A stretch of 64,000 nt of DNA from Amaurobius ferox. Lineage: Eukaryota > Arthropoda > Arachnida > Araneae > Amaurobiidae. The notes under the pieces are model-generated. The model had not been told where the DNA came from, did not search any database, and worked only from the letters and a program-made list of their open reading frames with translations. A program made the position numbers and the translations under genes. Shown here one piece after another: positions 1-14,100 of the stretch. Location of the stretch: NCBI GenBank assembly GCA_951213105.1, contig OX578137.1, positions 74,933,104-74,997,103 on the forward strand, written 5' to 3'. Within the stretch, counting starts at the first letter, position 1. Each line of letters begins with the position of its first letter.

Positions 1-2063
1 ATTTCTAACCAAAATGGGAAAATGAGACATCAAATTAAAGGGAATTTTAAGGGGAATCAAATAAATAAATAATTTTTATAAATTTACAAATCAAAAGTAA
101 TATTAATTTAGGGAATGGAACATTTAATTAAGAATATTATAAAGAAAATTAATTTAGAAGATTAAAAATATTCTAATTAACAAATAAATGAAAAAACCAA
201 AAAATATTATTTAAATATTACCAAATTGAGAATATTGAGCCAGGAAAAAATAAATAAAAGTAAATTTCAAACCCCCAAATTACATAAATTCTAAAGCAAC
301 CCAACATCAGTGCCCACTGCTTCAAAACATTTTAATGGGAAAATGCATTCTCCAACAATGGCAGTGCATGTTCAGCAAAATAGATTGCTTTGTCTGATGA
401 CCCACATAGATATAAGAGTTGAAATGGATTCAGAAAGTCTTAAAATGTGTTTATCCATCAAAATGTGGAAATTGTAAATATTCAGAAAAATAATACTTTC
501 TCTATACAAAAGTATGAGAAAGTAATAAAATGCATGTGCTATGATCCAGAGAAACTAATTTAATAAATCTATTGCAATTTATTTTTCAATCTTTTATTGG
601 ATTCGTCTTGACCCATGGTCATCTATCTTATCTGTTTCATCTTCTTTGATGGCATTTTAACATACGTCCTGTATCTTAAATTCTGATATTTGGTGCTCAG
701 CAATCATTTTGAACAATTGAATTTATTAAAATCTGATAGAAATTGTTTCTTCAGAAAATTGAACTGGCATTTTTTCCCATTGTTATAAGATTGTAATAAA
801 TGAGTCCAATATGCAGCTATATATATATATATATATGTGTGTGTGTATGTGTGTGTGTGTGTGTATATAATTTGGATTTAAATCTAATTATTGAACCTAC
901 TAATGGGATAGTTACTAATTTATATGATAAAAAAGACTATTTTAAATTTATAATAAAATATTACCATTTAATTCCTGCAATTCGATTAAATTGTTTAGAA
1001 ATATTATACTTAATCAACTTTTTAAAATTTATAGATTATCAGATAAAAAATTTCATGCTCTGCACATTAATAACCTAAAAATTAATAGTAAATTATATAA
1101 ATATCCAGCATATTTAGTAAATGGTATAGTTACAAAGTTTGGATTAGCTTAATATTCTTAAAATTTTCTCCTTAGTATCTTATATTAGTCAAATACCTAC
1201 ATTCTCTTGAATAAGCATTACAATGCATTTACATCCTCTTATACTTTAGCCTCGAGTTTTTCTATTATATTACTTGCACCTTTATTTTGAAGCTTTTACT
1301 GTAGAATATAACACATTTTATAGTCTTTTCGCAATACTGTTATTTATTTCTCACGATTGGTAACAGTAGATCTCTACTTTTATCATTTGCGATTGGCAAC
1401 ATTGGTCTCATCATTTAATGCTCCTGTGGATAGGATATTTGCAGTGTATTTCAGGTATTTGTGTTTCCTATATAATTTTTCAATCTTTATGCTAGTCGTC
1501 CAAATACCATTAGTTTATAGATAAAATCTATTGCTTGCTTTAGAAACTAGTATATTTTGTGTACATTTTGAATAAATATCTGGACTTGAAGAACAATTTT
1601 TTCGAAATGAACAATTTTTAGGCCTAGTGCTTTTCAACATGTATGGGTTTAATGCTTGGTTATTTTTGTTTTTCTATTTTCGAATCCACACCATTGATAT
1701 TTGTCGATTATCTTAAGCTTGATGACTAGAAATAAGCATTTAATTTTTCTCATGATGATTGATTCTTTATTTAATACTTCTTTTTAATTTGTAGGCATAT
1801 TTTAAGTTAGGATTTTTGAGTTATAACTTCTCTCTATTCTGTCATTGGATTTTTATATATTATATTTTTAATATAAGATATTTAAAAGTAAATCTGTAAG
1901 ATATTTAAAAAGTAGTCAAATATGCAGTTTTGCTATTCTTTGCATGCACATCAGTACAGGCTCTATCGTTTGCTTTGGTTGGAGATGACTGAAAACTGAA
2001 ATTTTATTATACATTAAATTAGATTTCAAAATATCTAATTATTTTAATCAATATATTTTTTAG
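1..2063. other. Left-edge intron, no gene found
   Basis: AT-rich intronic sequence upstream of the first URB1 exon. It holds a compound (TA)n-(TG)n microsatellite at about 818-865. Short open frames here have no family signature, and I see no exon that would join to 2064. Confidence 0.6.
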
Positions 2064-2159
2064 AATTTGACTGATTCGCCTTTGATGGTTTTGCTGGATG
2101 TATACCTTAGTTCTCCATCATTGAATATGATTGAGGATGTTTCTAAGATTCTCCACAAA
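2064..2159 (+). CDS. URB1: URB1 exon 1 of window
   Basis: Acceptor ATTTTTTAG ends at 2063 and donor GTAAGA starts at 2160. The exon is 96 nt, phase 0 to phase 0, 32 residues (NLTDSPLMVLLDVYL... to ILHK). It reads directly into the next exon (ILHK-VLMHTKMF), which matches the order in vertebrate URB1 near residues 650-690. I found no convincing exon upstream of it in the window. Confidence 0.8.
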
Positions 2160-5100
2160 GTAAGAATTTTACAATTGCTTTTTATTAAATATTAGCTTTT
2201 TTAATGATTGTGAACTGTGATTATTGTTTGCATCAAAAGCACTTATCATGTATGATTTTAATTGCAATTTTAGAAATTGTATATGAAATAATAAATAAAA
2301 GAATAATTTTTTACAACCAAAATTAGAAAAAAAATCCTTTAAAATTAATCTGTTCGTGAGTAAGTTTCTGTTCCATATTGAAACATGTATGGCTATGCAT
2401 ATATTATATTTATATTTGCATATGTCCATCATTTTTATCAATTAATTCCCACTCTAAAAATATGTGTTTAGTGTTCTAATAAAAAAGTTATATATACATA
2501 CATGCTCTGTTGCAAAAAAATATTTGCCCCCATACAAAGTTGAGCTACAGCCACAAAACTCGGTATGCAAATATCGTCTTAAGGGTTATGCAAATGATCA
2601 AACTGTCAGCGCCAATGATGTTATAGGGTATACGACATACACAAAAATAATACATCATCTAGCACTTTTAACAATTGGTATTCTCACTCACGGGCCATCA
2701 GAACTGGATTTTCTGCTTTGATACTGCAAGTTGTGTACAAAGATGCCTTTGAAACATACTCGACAGTGCTATGACCAATTGTCAGATTTAGAAAGGGGTC
2801 GCATCATAGACCTAAAGCAAACTAGTTAGTTCAACAGATGTATCAGTCACCATCTTGATCAGAGTGATATGGTAGTTACTCTGTGTTGGTAACAGTGGAT
2901 CAGAGAAGCACTTGTAATCATTGCAGGGGCTCAGCAGAGTTTCCCCCAGGATTAAACAAGAAAGATCAATCATGCTTAAAGTATTGATTATGAAACACTT
3001 TCCAACTTCATTGCAATTTTATTTAAACAAGTCTAAAATGCAATACATTCCTCGGTAATATTTTGAAACTTATCACAATGCTGCATTAATTTATTATATT
3101 TGAAAACTTAAACCTTCATCGAAAAAAATGAACTTCATTCAAATGACGGCATTGAAATATAAATTGTCTGGTTTAAACATCTCTAAAATGTTATACATTC
3201 CTCGGCAATAGTTTTAGAATTATCATAATACTACGATAATTTATTATATTTGAAAACTTCATCGAAAACAACTGAAATTAATTCAAATGGCATCATAGAA
3301 AAAATAACACGTCTGGATCTCTCTATAAAAACAGGATTCCATTCATAACTTTCTCCCATTCATTTCATTCATCACAATACTATAATAATTTATTTTATTT
3401 AAACATTTTGTTTAAGACCATGGAGCTACAAAAAATTAAACTCTGTGCTTGAAACTTCATCGAAAAAAATCTTCCTTCTCTTTATGAAATCAATTAATAT
3501 TTCATTCATATCAGCCATGCAGACTCCATGGACTAAATTATTTTGTGTTAAAAAAAATACAGGAATTCTAATACAACTCATTCTATATATTTTGCTGTTT
3601 ACATTTTACATAGGTGAAAAATAGGCTTAGTTGTAGAAATAATCAAATTTAGATGAGCATTTAAACTCAAATATATTGTCATTGCGTTGTTTCAGTATGT
3701 AGATGCACAGAATTTAAGCAAAAATAAAGTAGTTTTAGGACGGATACAACACTCAATATGAATTAAAAAGAACTTAAAAAAATCACGATTTTGAAACAAG
3801 ATGGATGCCATATATCATTTTGAAGTGGGTCATGTGATTGTTTCATATCATGGTCACGTGATCGCTTAATATAAGAGGTGTAATTATTATTTTAATTTTT
3901 ATTTAAAAAACTACTGAATATATTTCGCTGAATTTTTTTTTATATTTTTTATGGAGCAATTTGAATACTACCTAAAATTTTCGAAGCAATTTGTGAATTT
4001 TAAATCCGCTTAAAAAATGTTTGAAAAATTAGGTTCCATAGGGCTCAATGTATTTCATTTTTTCGACCCGGGTTCAATCCAAAACTAATTGGGTGATATT
4101 ATTCATTTATATTCCCATAGGTTCTACAGACCGTCTGAACAACATACTAAAATTTCATTTTGATTAAGTCATTTTTACGGCAGTTATCGTGCTAACGGAC
4201 AGACAGACAGACAGAATGAACAAAGTTATAAACACTTTTCAACTTTGTTGTAAAGTGTTAAAATGGGTAGGGTGGAGTGTTGTTACCAGAATTGGGATAT
4301 CTATGACGAAAATCAGAGCATTGCAAAAAAACGTAAGCACTTTGGATGCTTATACCTCCAAGTTTAATAGACAAAAATGTAAATATATTTTCTTGTTCTG
4401 TAGGATATCGAGTCCAGATTGTGAGTATATAAAATTAATTTCACTTTTTTTAATATTTTGAACTTGTTTTTTAAGAAACTTAAAGTATCTGTCCGAGCAA
4501 GTTCTTTTCATTTTGCTTATTTTCACTCAAAATATCTTCGAAACCATAAAAGACAGATATAAATAGTAAATGTCAAAAATATGCATTAGGAAATTTAGTT
4601 GCTAAATCTATAATTATATTTTAAAAATGTTCGTATAGTTTTTGAGTAATTGTTTTGTCGAGTTGAAGAAGAGTGAAAATTTCCCACTGTTCAAGTTTGT
4701 AATGCAATCTCAAAAGCTAAAAGTGCTACTTGTAAATAATATGTAAGAAATTCTGTAAAGAGGCCTGAAAATTGATCCAGTTTTCTAACAAATAGTTTAT
4801 ATACATAAAATCATAATTTGTGTTTATTTGTGTGTTATAATTGGCGTACTATTCTGTATTATAAAATATTTCATTTTTATAGGTTTTAATGCACACTAAA
4901 ATGTTTGATTATTGCCCTTGGGAGATCAATGTATGGTTAGAATCAATGAAATCATCCAAAGCAAAACATGTACCATTTATTATCGAATTCATCAATCAAA
5001 CCATGTGTAATTTGCTTGAGAATCCAAATATGTTTGCAGATGACATCATTGAAAATACTTTCGGAAATCGCAAATCTCGCACATTAGATGTTACATCCAT

Positions 5101-8100
5101 GTTGAATGGTTAGTATTTGATTTAGTATGTTACTTTTTTTTTTTTTTTTTACGAGATTATAAGTTCACTATTTGACTATAGATTTTAGTGATCACTCATA
5201 CATAATTTTTTCCAAATATGCTTGCAAATTTTCCTGATTTTATGATAGATTTTACTGATATGTCATGAATAATTTTTTCATGCTTTTTTAAAATATTGTT
5301 GTAATCATTGCATTGAAAACACTATGATTTCTTTAATTGCATTTGTAATCTTCATTCCTTAAAAATAAACTGTTATGTGGTTGAAGAAGTTTCTTTTAAT
5401 CTTTACATTTTCTAAAAATGTTGCTTAATATTCTGTTAATTAAAAATGTCACTTAACAGTAATATTGATAATTCAATGTGTTCAGTATTTTTTATTCATT
5501 TCAAACATACTAACAGATACAGGTTTTTAACCTTTTATCACATGATTTGTTTCTTGATCATAATTTGTTTTTAAATTAATTAATGTTTGTCCTTATTTAT
5601 GAATTTTGTTGACAAAAATAAATTCCATTAAACTAAGATAAACTTTTCTGGACATTCCCGGTTTTTCAGTGATATCATGATTTAAAAATTAACTAATCAC
5701 TAAATGGAAAATGAAAATATATTAACTTCATATAGCATTTTAAGAAATAAAACAAATAAACTATGAATATAAACAATGACAGATAAAACCAATTTGAATC
5801 AGTCGAGCAAGATATACTTGCATCACTTTTTTTCTTTCATTTTATTTACAATGCATAGTATAATCAAAGGGAGAGTATTGCAAATGGATCAGACTGGATT
5901 TACACATTTTGAAATCTCTGAATACAAATTAACAACATTTCAAATGATCTCTGTGAGTCTGGGCACTGTATCTAAAAAAAATTGAGTGATTCGAATGAAA
6001 TTTAGTATGAATATTTCAGTTGATAAACATAAGAGGCCTATTTATTGTCAGTGAAATCTGATCAGGAGAAGTCCCTCTAATTTTTGGCTTGAAAAATAAT
6101 CCTGTAATTTTGAAATATTAAATGTATAGTCAATTTATACAGGGTGATCGGAAAATGTCTGGCCAAATTTGAAAGGGGGTTAGAGGGGACGAATATAAAA
6201 AGATTCGCAGTACAATGCGTGTCCGGAAACGCCGTGTGAAAGCCCTGGAGAGTAAAGAAAGTGGAAAGATAAAAGGAAAGAGACACAAACAAATGTAACA
6301 AGCCCTTTATTAAATCAACGTGTCACAGCAAATGCTCAAAAAAGCAACCACCAACCATAATACAAGCTTAGCATTGCCGCCACATAGAACTGCGTACCTT
6401 AGCAAAAACACCAGCCATGTCCTTCACATCTCCAGGAGCAACAGCCAATCTGGCGATGAGATCGTCGGCGGAGTCCACAGGGGTATCGTAGATGATGCTT
6501 TTCAAGTGGCCCCACAGAAAGAAATCCAAGCAGGACAGATCTGGTGATCGTGGCGGTCAGGGAACAGGTTCACCTCGACCAATCCCGCATTGCCAACTTG
6601 TTTCGAGTGCCCTACACAGCGCCCTCTACAACCTTCACACGGCGTTTCCGGACATGCATTGTACTGGGAATCATTCTATATTCGTCCCCTCTAACCCCCT
6701 TTAAAATTTGGCCAGACATTTTCCTATCACCCTGTATATTGCTCTTTAGTTAAAAGGGAATGGTGTAATTTTAAGATGCTAGCATAATCCATTTTCAAGG
6801 TATTCAATGTTTTTAATCTAAAACATTAAAAATAATAAGTTTAATATTCTTATTATAATAATCAAATAAGTCCACATTTTTATAAATACTTTTATTTAAG
6901 AATGAATTGACACCATTGCGTAAGAATTATCATAGGTCGTTATTGAAGGTATTAGAATTTAACTTTCTCTGTAGTGATTGCAATATTTCTTGAAGAAATA
7001 TTGAAATTTCTTGGGATGAAATTTGGTGTAGGTATTTGAATGAACAGTTAGATGAAATGATATTAGAGATGGGCAAATAACACTTTAACCAGATCTTGAA
7101 TATTTGATACCTCAGGTATTCAAATACCCTGAATAGTTATTTCAAATTATTAATAAATAATATTTACATTTATTAAATATTAGTAAATAAATTAATAAAG
7201 TGTATGTGAAGTGAAGTCTAATAAAACCACATTAATTTAGAAAGTTAAGTTTCATATTAAATTTCAATTCTTTTACAATAGATTTTTATTTTAGGTACTC
7301 TCAATAATTAAATAGTTACAAATGCTTCACTAGTAAATTTACCTCATCTCCTGCAGATTTTTTTTTTCTTTTCTTTTTTTTATTTTAAGAAACAATTTTT
7401 TGAGCAAATTTGGGTAGTTTTGAATTTCTCCTTATGGTGTATCCTAACTTTTTATTCCAGAACCTGATGTTACTCATAGCATGATATTCAAAGTATACAA
7501 ATTTTTTCTAGTAATGTTATGTTTCAGATCTTGAATCTTGAATATTTTCTAGTATTTGAGTATTCACGAATAGTATTTGCTCATTTCTAAATGACAGACT
7601 TTTGTTATTTTGCGCACCCTGAAACTTGTTAGTTTATGAGAAGTCGTGTGTTAGACAGATAAAATATGTATTTTTATTTACTTGATAAATATACTAAAAT
7701 TGAATAGTTATATATGATGAATGCATCATGGGAGGGCAGGGGGTATACGGGGCATTGTAGTTTCATTTTTTATTCTTTATTCAATGTAACCACCTTGTTA
7801 TATTTGGTGTAGAATTGCACTTGATTTATACAGAATAATTAGAATTCTTGTGCGACAGACGTACAGATATATTTTCTGATTCAGCAAACCATCATGTTTC
7901 CTTGTACAGAGTTTTGATAATACTATTCTTGAACAAATAGAAACATTTAAAATTAATTCAAATCATAGCTCCTGCAGGAATTTTGCTTTTATATCACTTT
8001 TGTGTATGGTGCATTTATTTATTTTTACTATTGCCATTTTAATAGCCATTAAACTTTTATATAATTTTTTATATCACATTTTTTTAATTTTTAGATCTCT

Positions 8101-11100
8101 TATCTAAAGAAAAGGATCCTGTATTAATAGAAGATTTGGGACAATCTGAGAATGTTTTATCTACCAAAAAGTAGGTATACTTTATTCTTTATTTCATTAT
8201 GTTTAAACATTTTTAATTCATATAAAATGTGAGATTCCAATTGAGTATCTCATACATTAAAATTCAATATTGTGTAGATTAATTGGTATGAAAATAAATC
8301 ATTGCAAATCACCAACAAATAACAAATCTCACAGATCCAATAGTCATTTTATTTTAAAATCATCCTACAAATGTAAAAATAATAGCCAAAGCGCTTTCGG
8401 ACATTTTGCATCTCCATCCTCAGTGGCAGTACAATTAGAAATGATACCAATGTGCTTAAATACACTTCAATACTTTCAAGAAAAATTTTGCATATCATGA
8501 AATTCTCAGTTATACAAAAAAGTGGGTTATGAGTCAGATTATAATTTATACAAAGCTCAAGAGCAAATACTCCAAAAAGGTTTAAAAATATATGATTTTT
8601 TAAAAAACACACAATAATTATAAATCAATGTAGCTATGCAATGACTTAGCATGCAGGGAGTCGAGAATGAGTCGCCAAACATAATTTAGGACCTGAACAG
8701 GGTCAACAGTACAAATAGAAGAATGGTATAAATAAATATAAAGGGATTCATAAAGCAAGATGAAACAGGGGCTATTACAGCTAACTAAAAGAAAAGTTTT
8801 TTCAAAAAGAAGGCAAAAATTATCTTTATTCACGAATTGGGCAAGAGCAGTCATTAATTTACCATTTTTTATGTCTCTTGCATGTTCGGACAAACGGATA
8901 CCAACCGTACGTTTAGTACTACCGATATAAAATTTATAGATATTATCCAGAGAAAGGAGGGGTACAACATACACCCCAGCAAGATTTTTAAAGTTAATAT
9001 TATCCTTAAACTTATCAGTTTGAATGTGATTGAATAAAATGGTAACAGCTGAATGAGCGGGTTTAAATTTAAATTCAGTACAAAAATTAATAAGGGGGCA
9101 AAAAATTTTAGGATGGTAAGGACAACTAACTTTAAACTGTAAATGATCGTTAATAGGAATAAGGCTAGAAAAGGGTTGTAAAATCTTTTGGCGGATCTTA
9201 ATGTAAATATTATGAATGAACTCATAAGAGTAGCCGGCATCTTGACCGAATTTAAAAATTAAATCGATTTCATTATCTAAAGAAATAATAGTTAAACTAA
9301 CATTAAAAGCACGATTGAAATATGTGATAAAGGAAGCCTTTTTAGAAGAAATAGGGTGAAAAGAATTTGCTGGAATGCACGTGTTGGTAAACGTAGATAT
9401 ACGAAATACAGAACACTGAAAATTAGAAAAATTATGGGAAACAATAATGTCTAAAAAAAGGTAAAGAACAATTGGATTCATGTTCAATAATAAAATTAAT
9501 AGTAGGATAAAAATCATTGACAGAACCAAGTAAATTAACTAAACTATGGTTCCAAATTATAAACACATCATCAACATAACGTTGTCAAAGAATGGGTTTA
9601 GGGGATAAATCCAATATATGAATATAAATCAACCAATGAATATAAATCCAACTGTTCTTTACCTTTTTAAGACGTTATTGTTTCCCGTAATTTTTCTAAT
9701 TTTCAGTCTTCTGTATTTCGTATATCTACATTTACCAACATGTGCATTCCGGCAAATTCTTTTCACCCTATTTCTTCTAAAAAGACTTCCTTTATCACAT
9801 ATTTTGTTGTGCTTAGATTCAGAGATTTTCATTTTCTAAGATTTTTAATGTTCAAAATTCATAATTTTCCCCTTTCCCTTCAAAATTCAAAATTAATTTA
9901 TGGTTATTGAATATTTCGGCGATTTATTTCGAATTAACGTTTATTTATCATCCCTTTCATACATTTTTATATTCCAAATTACGCACACGAAGTATGTAAA
10001 AACGCTAAATGTATTCATAGAATCCTTTATTTATTCGCCTGTGCCCCTGTAATTTTCCTTTTCGGCCTTACGCCTTCACTTTCGAGCAGCAATTATATTC
10101 CTCTGAAAGCGAAAAATAACGCTCCTTTTTGACCATTTCATAGCTTATCAGTTGAGTTGATGTTCATACCAGATGTTTTGGGGTGCCTAGGAATTCCGTA
10201 GGGTTAGCGCAACGGAGCAATAAACTTTGGCGGGAAAACGTGGTAGCTAGCTTGGCGGCATTTTCGGGCCGCGTGGTTCGTTGCGAAGTGTCCTTTTTTT
10301 TTAATTCCCCGGGGTATGTGAGGCGCTCTGTGTGCGGCGCAAGTTTTTCACTCGCCAAGATTGGCGTCTCCTGGGAAGCGAAAATTTGGTTGGCAAGTGG
10401 GGAGTTCGATTCTGAGCAGCAGAGCAGAGAGGTTGAAGGATTTTTAAGTCCCGCGTCCAGGGCTCATGCTGAGCTCCTGGGACGCTCACCTAAAGGGTGT
10501 TTTGGGAAATCATGGTCAATCCTCACGTAAGCTTAGTTTCTTTGAATTTACGAAGTGATGGCTTGAATAAATAAATCTTCGATGGGAATGAACCTTGACT
10601 AAGATCTTAAAATGAGCTTCCAATGATGACGTTGTGACTATCCAAGCCCAAGTCGATGCAGATTCAGCTACCTTTGAGTTTGAATATCTTCATTTTTCAT
10701 CAGAGTGTAGCCTTGTTCAAGGCAGGCCTTTTCCTCCCAACCATGATCTTTGTCAAACTGGCGATTCTGTTATATTGCCGGTATTAAAGATGGTGCTCGA
10801 TTTTCAAAAAAAAAATATTGTACCAAAAGTAAAATTCTTGCTCAAAAGAGAAATTCTGTTCTACTGCCGGCATTGATCAAAAGTGAAATTCCGTCCTACT
10901 GCCGGCATTGATCAAAAGTGGTATCGACTGCCGTCTATGTGCCAGACTACAATTCATCAGTGTGTTTACGTACAGCTTTCAGGTTCCTGGAGGGATTGGA
11001 ACCTAGGTGTTTCCTTTATTAACTTATATTAAGAGAAAAATGAAATTAACTTATATTGACTTAAAAATTAGAAAAAAGAAATCTTAAAAATAAAATATGA

Positions 11101-14100
11101 AAAACAAATAAAGTTTTTTTTTCTTCACAACAATTTCAATCACACTTTTAATGTTAGTTCAACTATTTCTTTAGATAATGAATTCGATTTAATTTTTAAA
11201 TTCAGTCAAGATGCCGGCTACTCTTACGAGTTTATCCATAATATTTACATTAAGATCCGCCAAAAGTTTTTATAACCCTTTTCTAGTCTTATTCCTATTA
11301 ATGATTGTTTACAGTTTAAAACTAGTTGCCCTTACCATCCTAAAATTTTTCGCCCCCTTATTAATTTTTGTTCTGAATTTAAATTTAAACCTGCTCATTC
11401 TACTGTTACCACTTTATTCAATCGCATTCGAACTGATAAGTTTAAGGATATTATTAACTTTAAAAATCTTGTTGGGGTGTATGTTGTACCCCTCCTTTTT
11501 CTGGATAATATCTATAAATTTTATATCAGCCCTTGCCTAGTTCGTGAATAAAGATAATTTTCGCCCTCTTTTTGAAAAATCTTTTGTTTTAGTTAGCTGT
11601 AATAGCCCCTGTTCGATTTTGCTTTATGAATCCCTTTATATTTATTTATACCGTTCTTCTATTTGTAATTTTGACCCTGTTCAGGTCCTAAATTATGTTT
11701 GGCGGCTCGTTCTCAATTCCCTGCATGTTAAGCCGTTGCATAGCTACATTGATTTATAATTATTGTGTGTGTTTTAAAAATCATATATTTTTAAACCTTT
11801 TTGTAGTATTTGCTCTTGAGCTTTGTATAAATTATAATCTGACTCATAACCCACCTTTTTGTGTAGCTGACAATTTCATGATATGCAAAATTTTTCTTGG
11901 AAAGTATTGAAGTGTATTTAAGCACGTTGGCATCATTTCTAATTGTACTGCCACTAAGGATGGACATGTAAAATGTCTGAAAGCACTTTGGCTATTATTT
12001 TTACGTCTGTAGGATGATTTTAAAATAAAATGACTATTGGATTTGTGAGATTTGTCATTTGTTGGTAATTTGTATTTGAAACTGTGACGTGTCGCCACTC
12101 TTAGCATAAATCATTGCAGTTAATAGAAGTTCTGAAAATTGTAAAATATTTATGAAATGTTATTGAAATATGGTTATGTTACAGTATAATACCAATTATC
12201 TAAACTGTCAAATTATTCAAACACCCTTTTTTTCTGGAAATTTTATTGTCTGCAGAAAGAGAAAATGTTTTTACAAACTGAATGAAACATGCATTATTGC
12301 ATGATACTAAAAGGACTGCTATACAGGATTTCGTAACAAATTTCACCCTGCTTCATTCACACTTCATATACAAAAATGGACATTATTGCAAAATTGTTCA
12401 AAATAGCTCTTAAAATATGTATTTCTATTAAATTTTAAAGTTTTCAGGACAATAATACTTAATCTATATTAAAGTAACCATTATGCTAAATTGTCGGTCT
12501 AAACTGTATGCAGGTATTTTATTTCAAGAAATATTCTTAAAGTGTTCTTAAATGTCATGTTGTTTTACAAAATATATGTTTCTTTTATTACAGGCAATAC
12601 TTTAGCTCATTAGTCCCGGCTGCACTTTATACATTAAATTCAGTTGAGGACCATAAAAGAAAAGGTACATTTTTACTTTTGTTTATAAAACATTTTGTAC
12701 ATGTGTGATTTTTCATGTTTAAAAGAAAATTTAATAATTTATGTTCTATTTTCACCTTTTAAGAACCTTTAGGTCATTTGTACATTTGTTTAAAATGTTT
12801 AAATTCCCCCCACCCCACCCTCCTCGTCCTAATAAGCATATTACTTTGCTCAAAAACCTTACTAAAACGATCTTCAATGACAATTAGCTGTTATCAAGTT
12901 TTATAGCTAATATTAAGACTAAAACAGTGCCTGGAAGTAATTAGATCTTTTTTTATAGGAAATAACATTCATCAAGTAGCATAATCTATGGCTTAAATTA
13001 GGTAGCATAATGTATGGCCTATCTCTTAGATTTAACTTACAATATCAAGCTTGAAAAAACATACTTAGTGATATAAATAAGTTTCACTTTCTTGATAGAA
13101 GCAGATATGGAAATTTTTCGTCCATTTTTCAAATTTGTTATCTAATTTTCATATATCTGTTTCTATCAAGAAAAATAAGTGATTTTCCCCCCACCATTAT
13201 GAAACTCAATGATGTTAAAACTACTCTAATTGCTTTGAACTGCTAAAAAATGTATATTTATATTTACATAAATTTTCTGACAATTTCATGGTAGGGTTTT
13301 TTTTTTATATATATACTATTTAGTTTTTTCATAAATGATTTTGTATATTTACATAGATTTTTAGTACTTCTCCAAACATCAGAAATTTGTTCTAGAATGA
13401 CAATTTGAGTAAAAGGTTTTCTGAACACTTTAGGTGCTTTCATCATGTATTTTAATTTTCAGTAACTGCATATATAAAAGACAATAATAACCCCAAAACT
13501 AATCAATCCCACAAGCGGATATACTGAAATTAGTGGACCAAAACATGCTGTCGCTTTTCAAACCACTGTATCAAATCAACCAGTATAAAATGTAATTGAG
13601 TGCCATTTATAAAAAATGTGCCACAAGGAACATGACCTCTATTAGCCTAGTTAACAGATATAAACGGAGTTTGCAAAGCAGTACATAAATAATCCTTTGA
13701 CAGTCAGTTTGAGAATCAGTAAATAAACAAACTATAGTTCAGCTGAGCAAGTCATAACTTGGAGAAAATCAAACCAACATATGCAAACTAAAAATTTCTG
13801 TGGAACTGTAAAACACTGTAAAGGGAACTTTCTGATGTATGAGTTCTTTAGGAGTTGGCAGTCTCAAGTTTATTAAGGGTGCAATGGATAAGCATGTATA
13901 CTTGAACATTTTGAAAATAAATTTCTATGACAGCACTGACAAAAGTGAAGGACAGTGCTGTTCTTTTGAAAGACATTTATCTTTCAACAAGATAGTCATC
14001 CAAAATATACATTAAGGGTAGTTCAGGAATGGTTGCTTTACAAAATGCCTCAGCAACTTTATTTACTACCACAGCGCCACGATTTGAATTCTACAAAATA

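Larger units (their letters stand above)
8307..12105. mobile_element. Head-to-head pair of Penelope-like elements flanked by 13 bp duplication
   Basis: A minus-strand copy (about 8307-9610) and a plus-strand copy (about 9635-12105, interrupted) of the same retroelement meet at their truncated 5' ends. Both outer ends are the shared 3' end. The insertion is bounded by the exact 13-mer ATAAATCATTGCA at 8294-8306 and 12106-12118, as expected of one insertion event with target duplication. Penelope-like elements carry a reverse transcriptase plus GIY-YIG endonuclease and are known for 5' truncation and tandem or inverted arrangements. The plus copy is split by a solo LTR at 9805-11132. Confidence 0.85.
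9635..12105 (+). pseudogene. Penelope-like element, right copy, split and deleted
   Basis: The segment 9635-9804 matches the RT thumb region of the left copy. The match resumes at 11137 after the solo LTR and continues to 12105. In this copy the GIY-YIG coding part lacks about 25 codons after YKFYI (near 11530), removing the conserved R and EH residues, and several frameshifts are present. The 3' untranslated parts of both copies match to the duplication. Confidence 0.8.

Noticed and set aside
800..1078. Open frame over the TA/TG microsatellite
   Set aside because: Its N-terminus is microsatellite translation (alternating Tyr/Ile, Cys/Val) and the rest is AT-rich with no family pattern.
5776..5985. 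69-codon open frame
   Set aside because: No splice partners in phase, no conserved pattern and AT-rich codons; best explained as a chance frame.
10183..10530. 115-codon open frame in GC-rich DNA
   Set aside because: It lies inside the solo LTR; overlapping frames on both strands are open because of local GC content. No domain seen.
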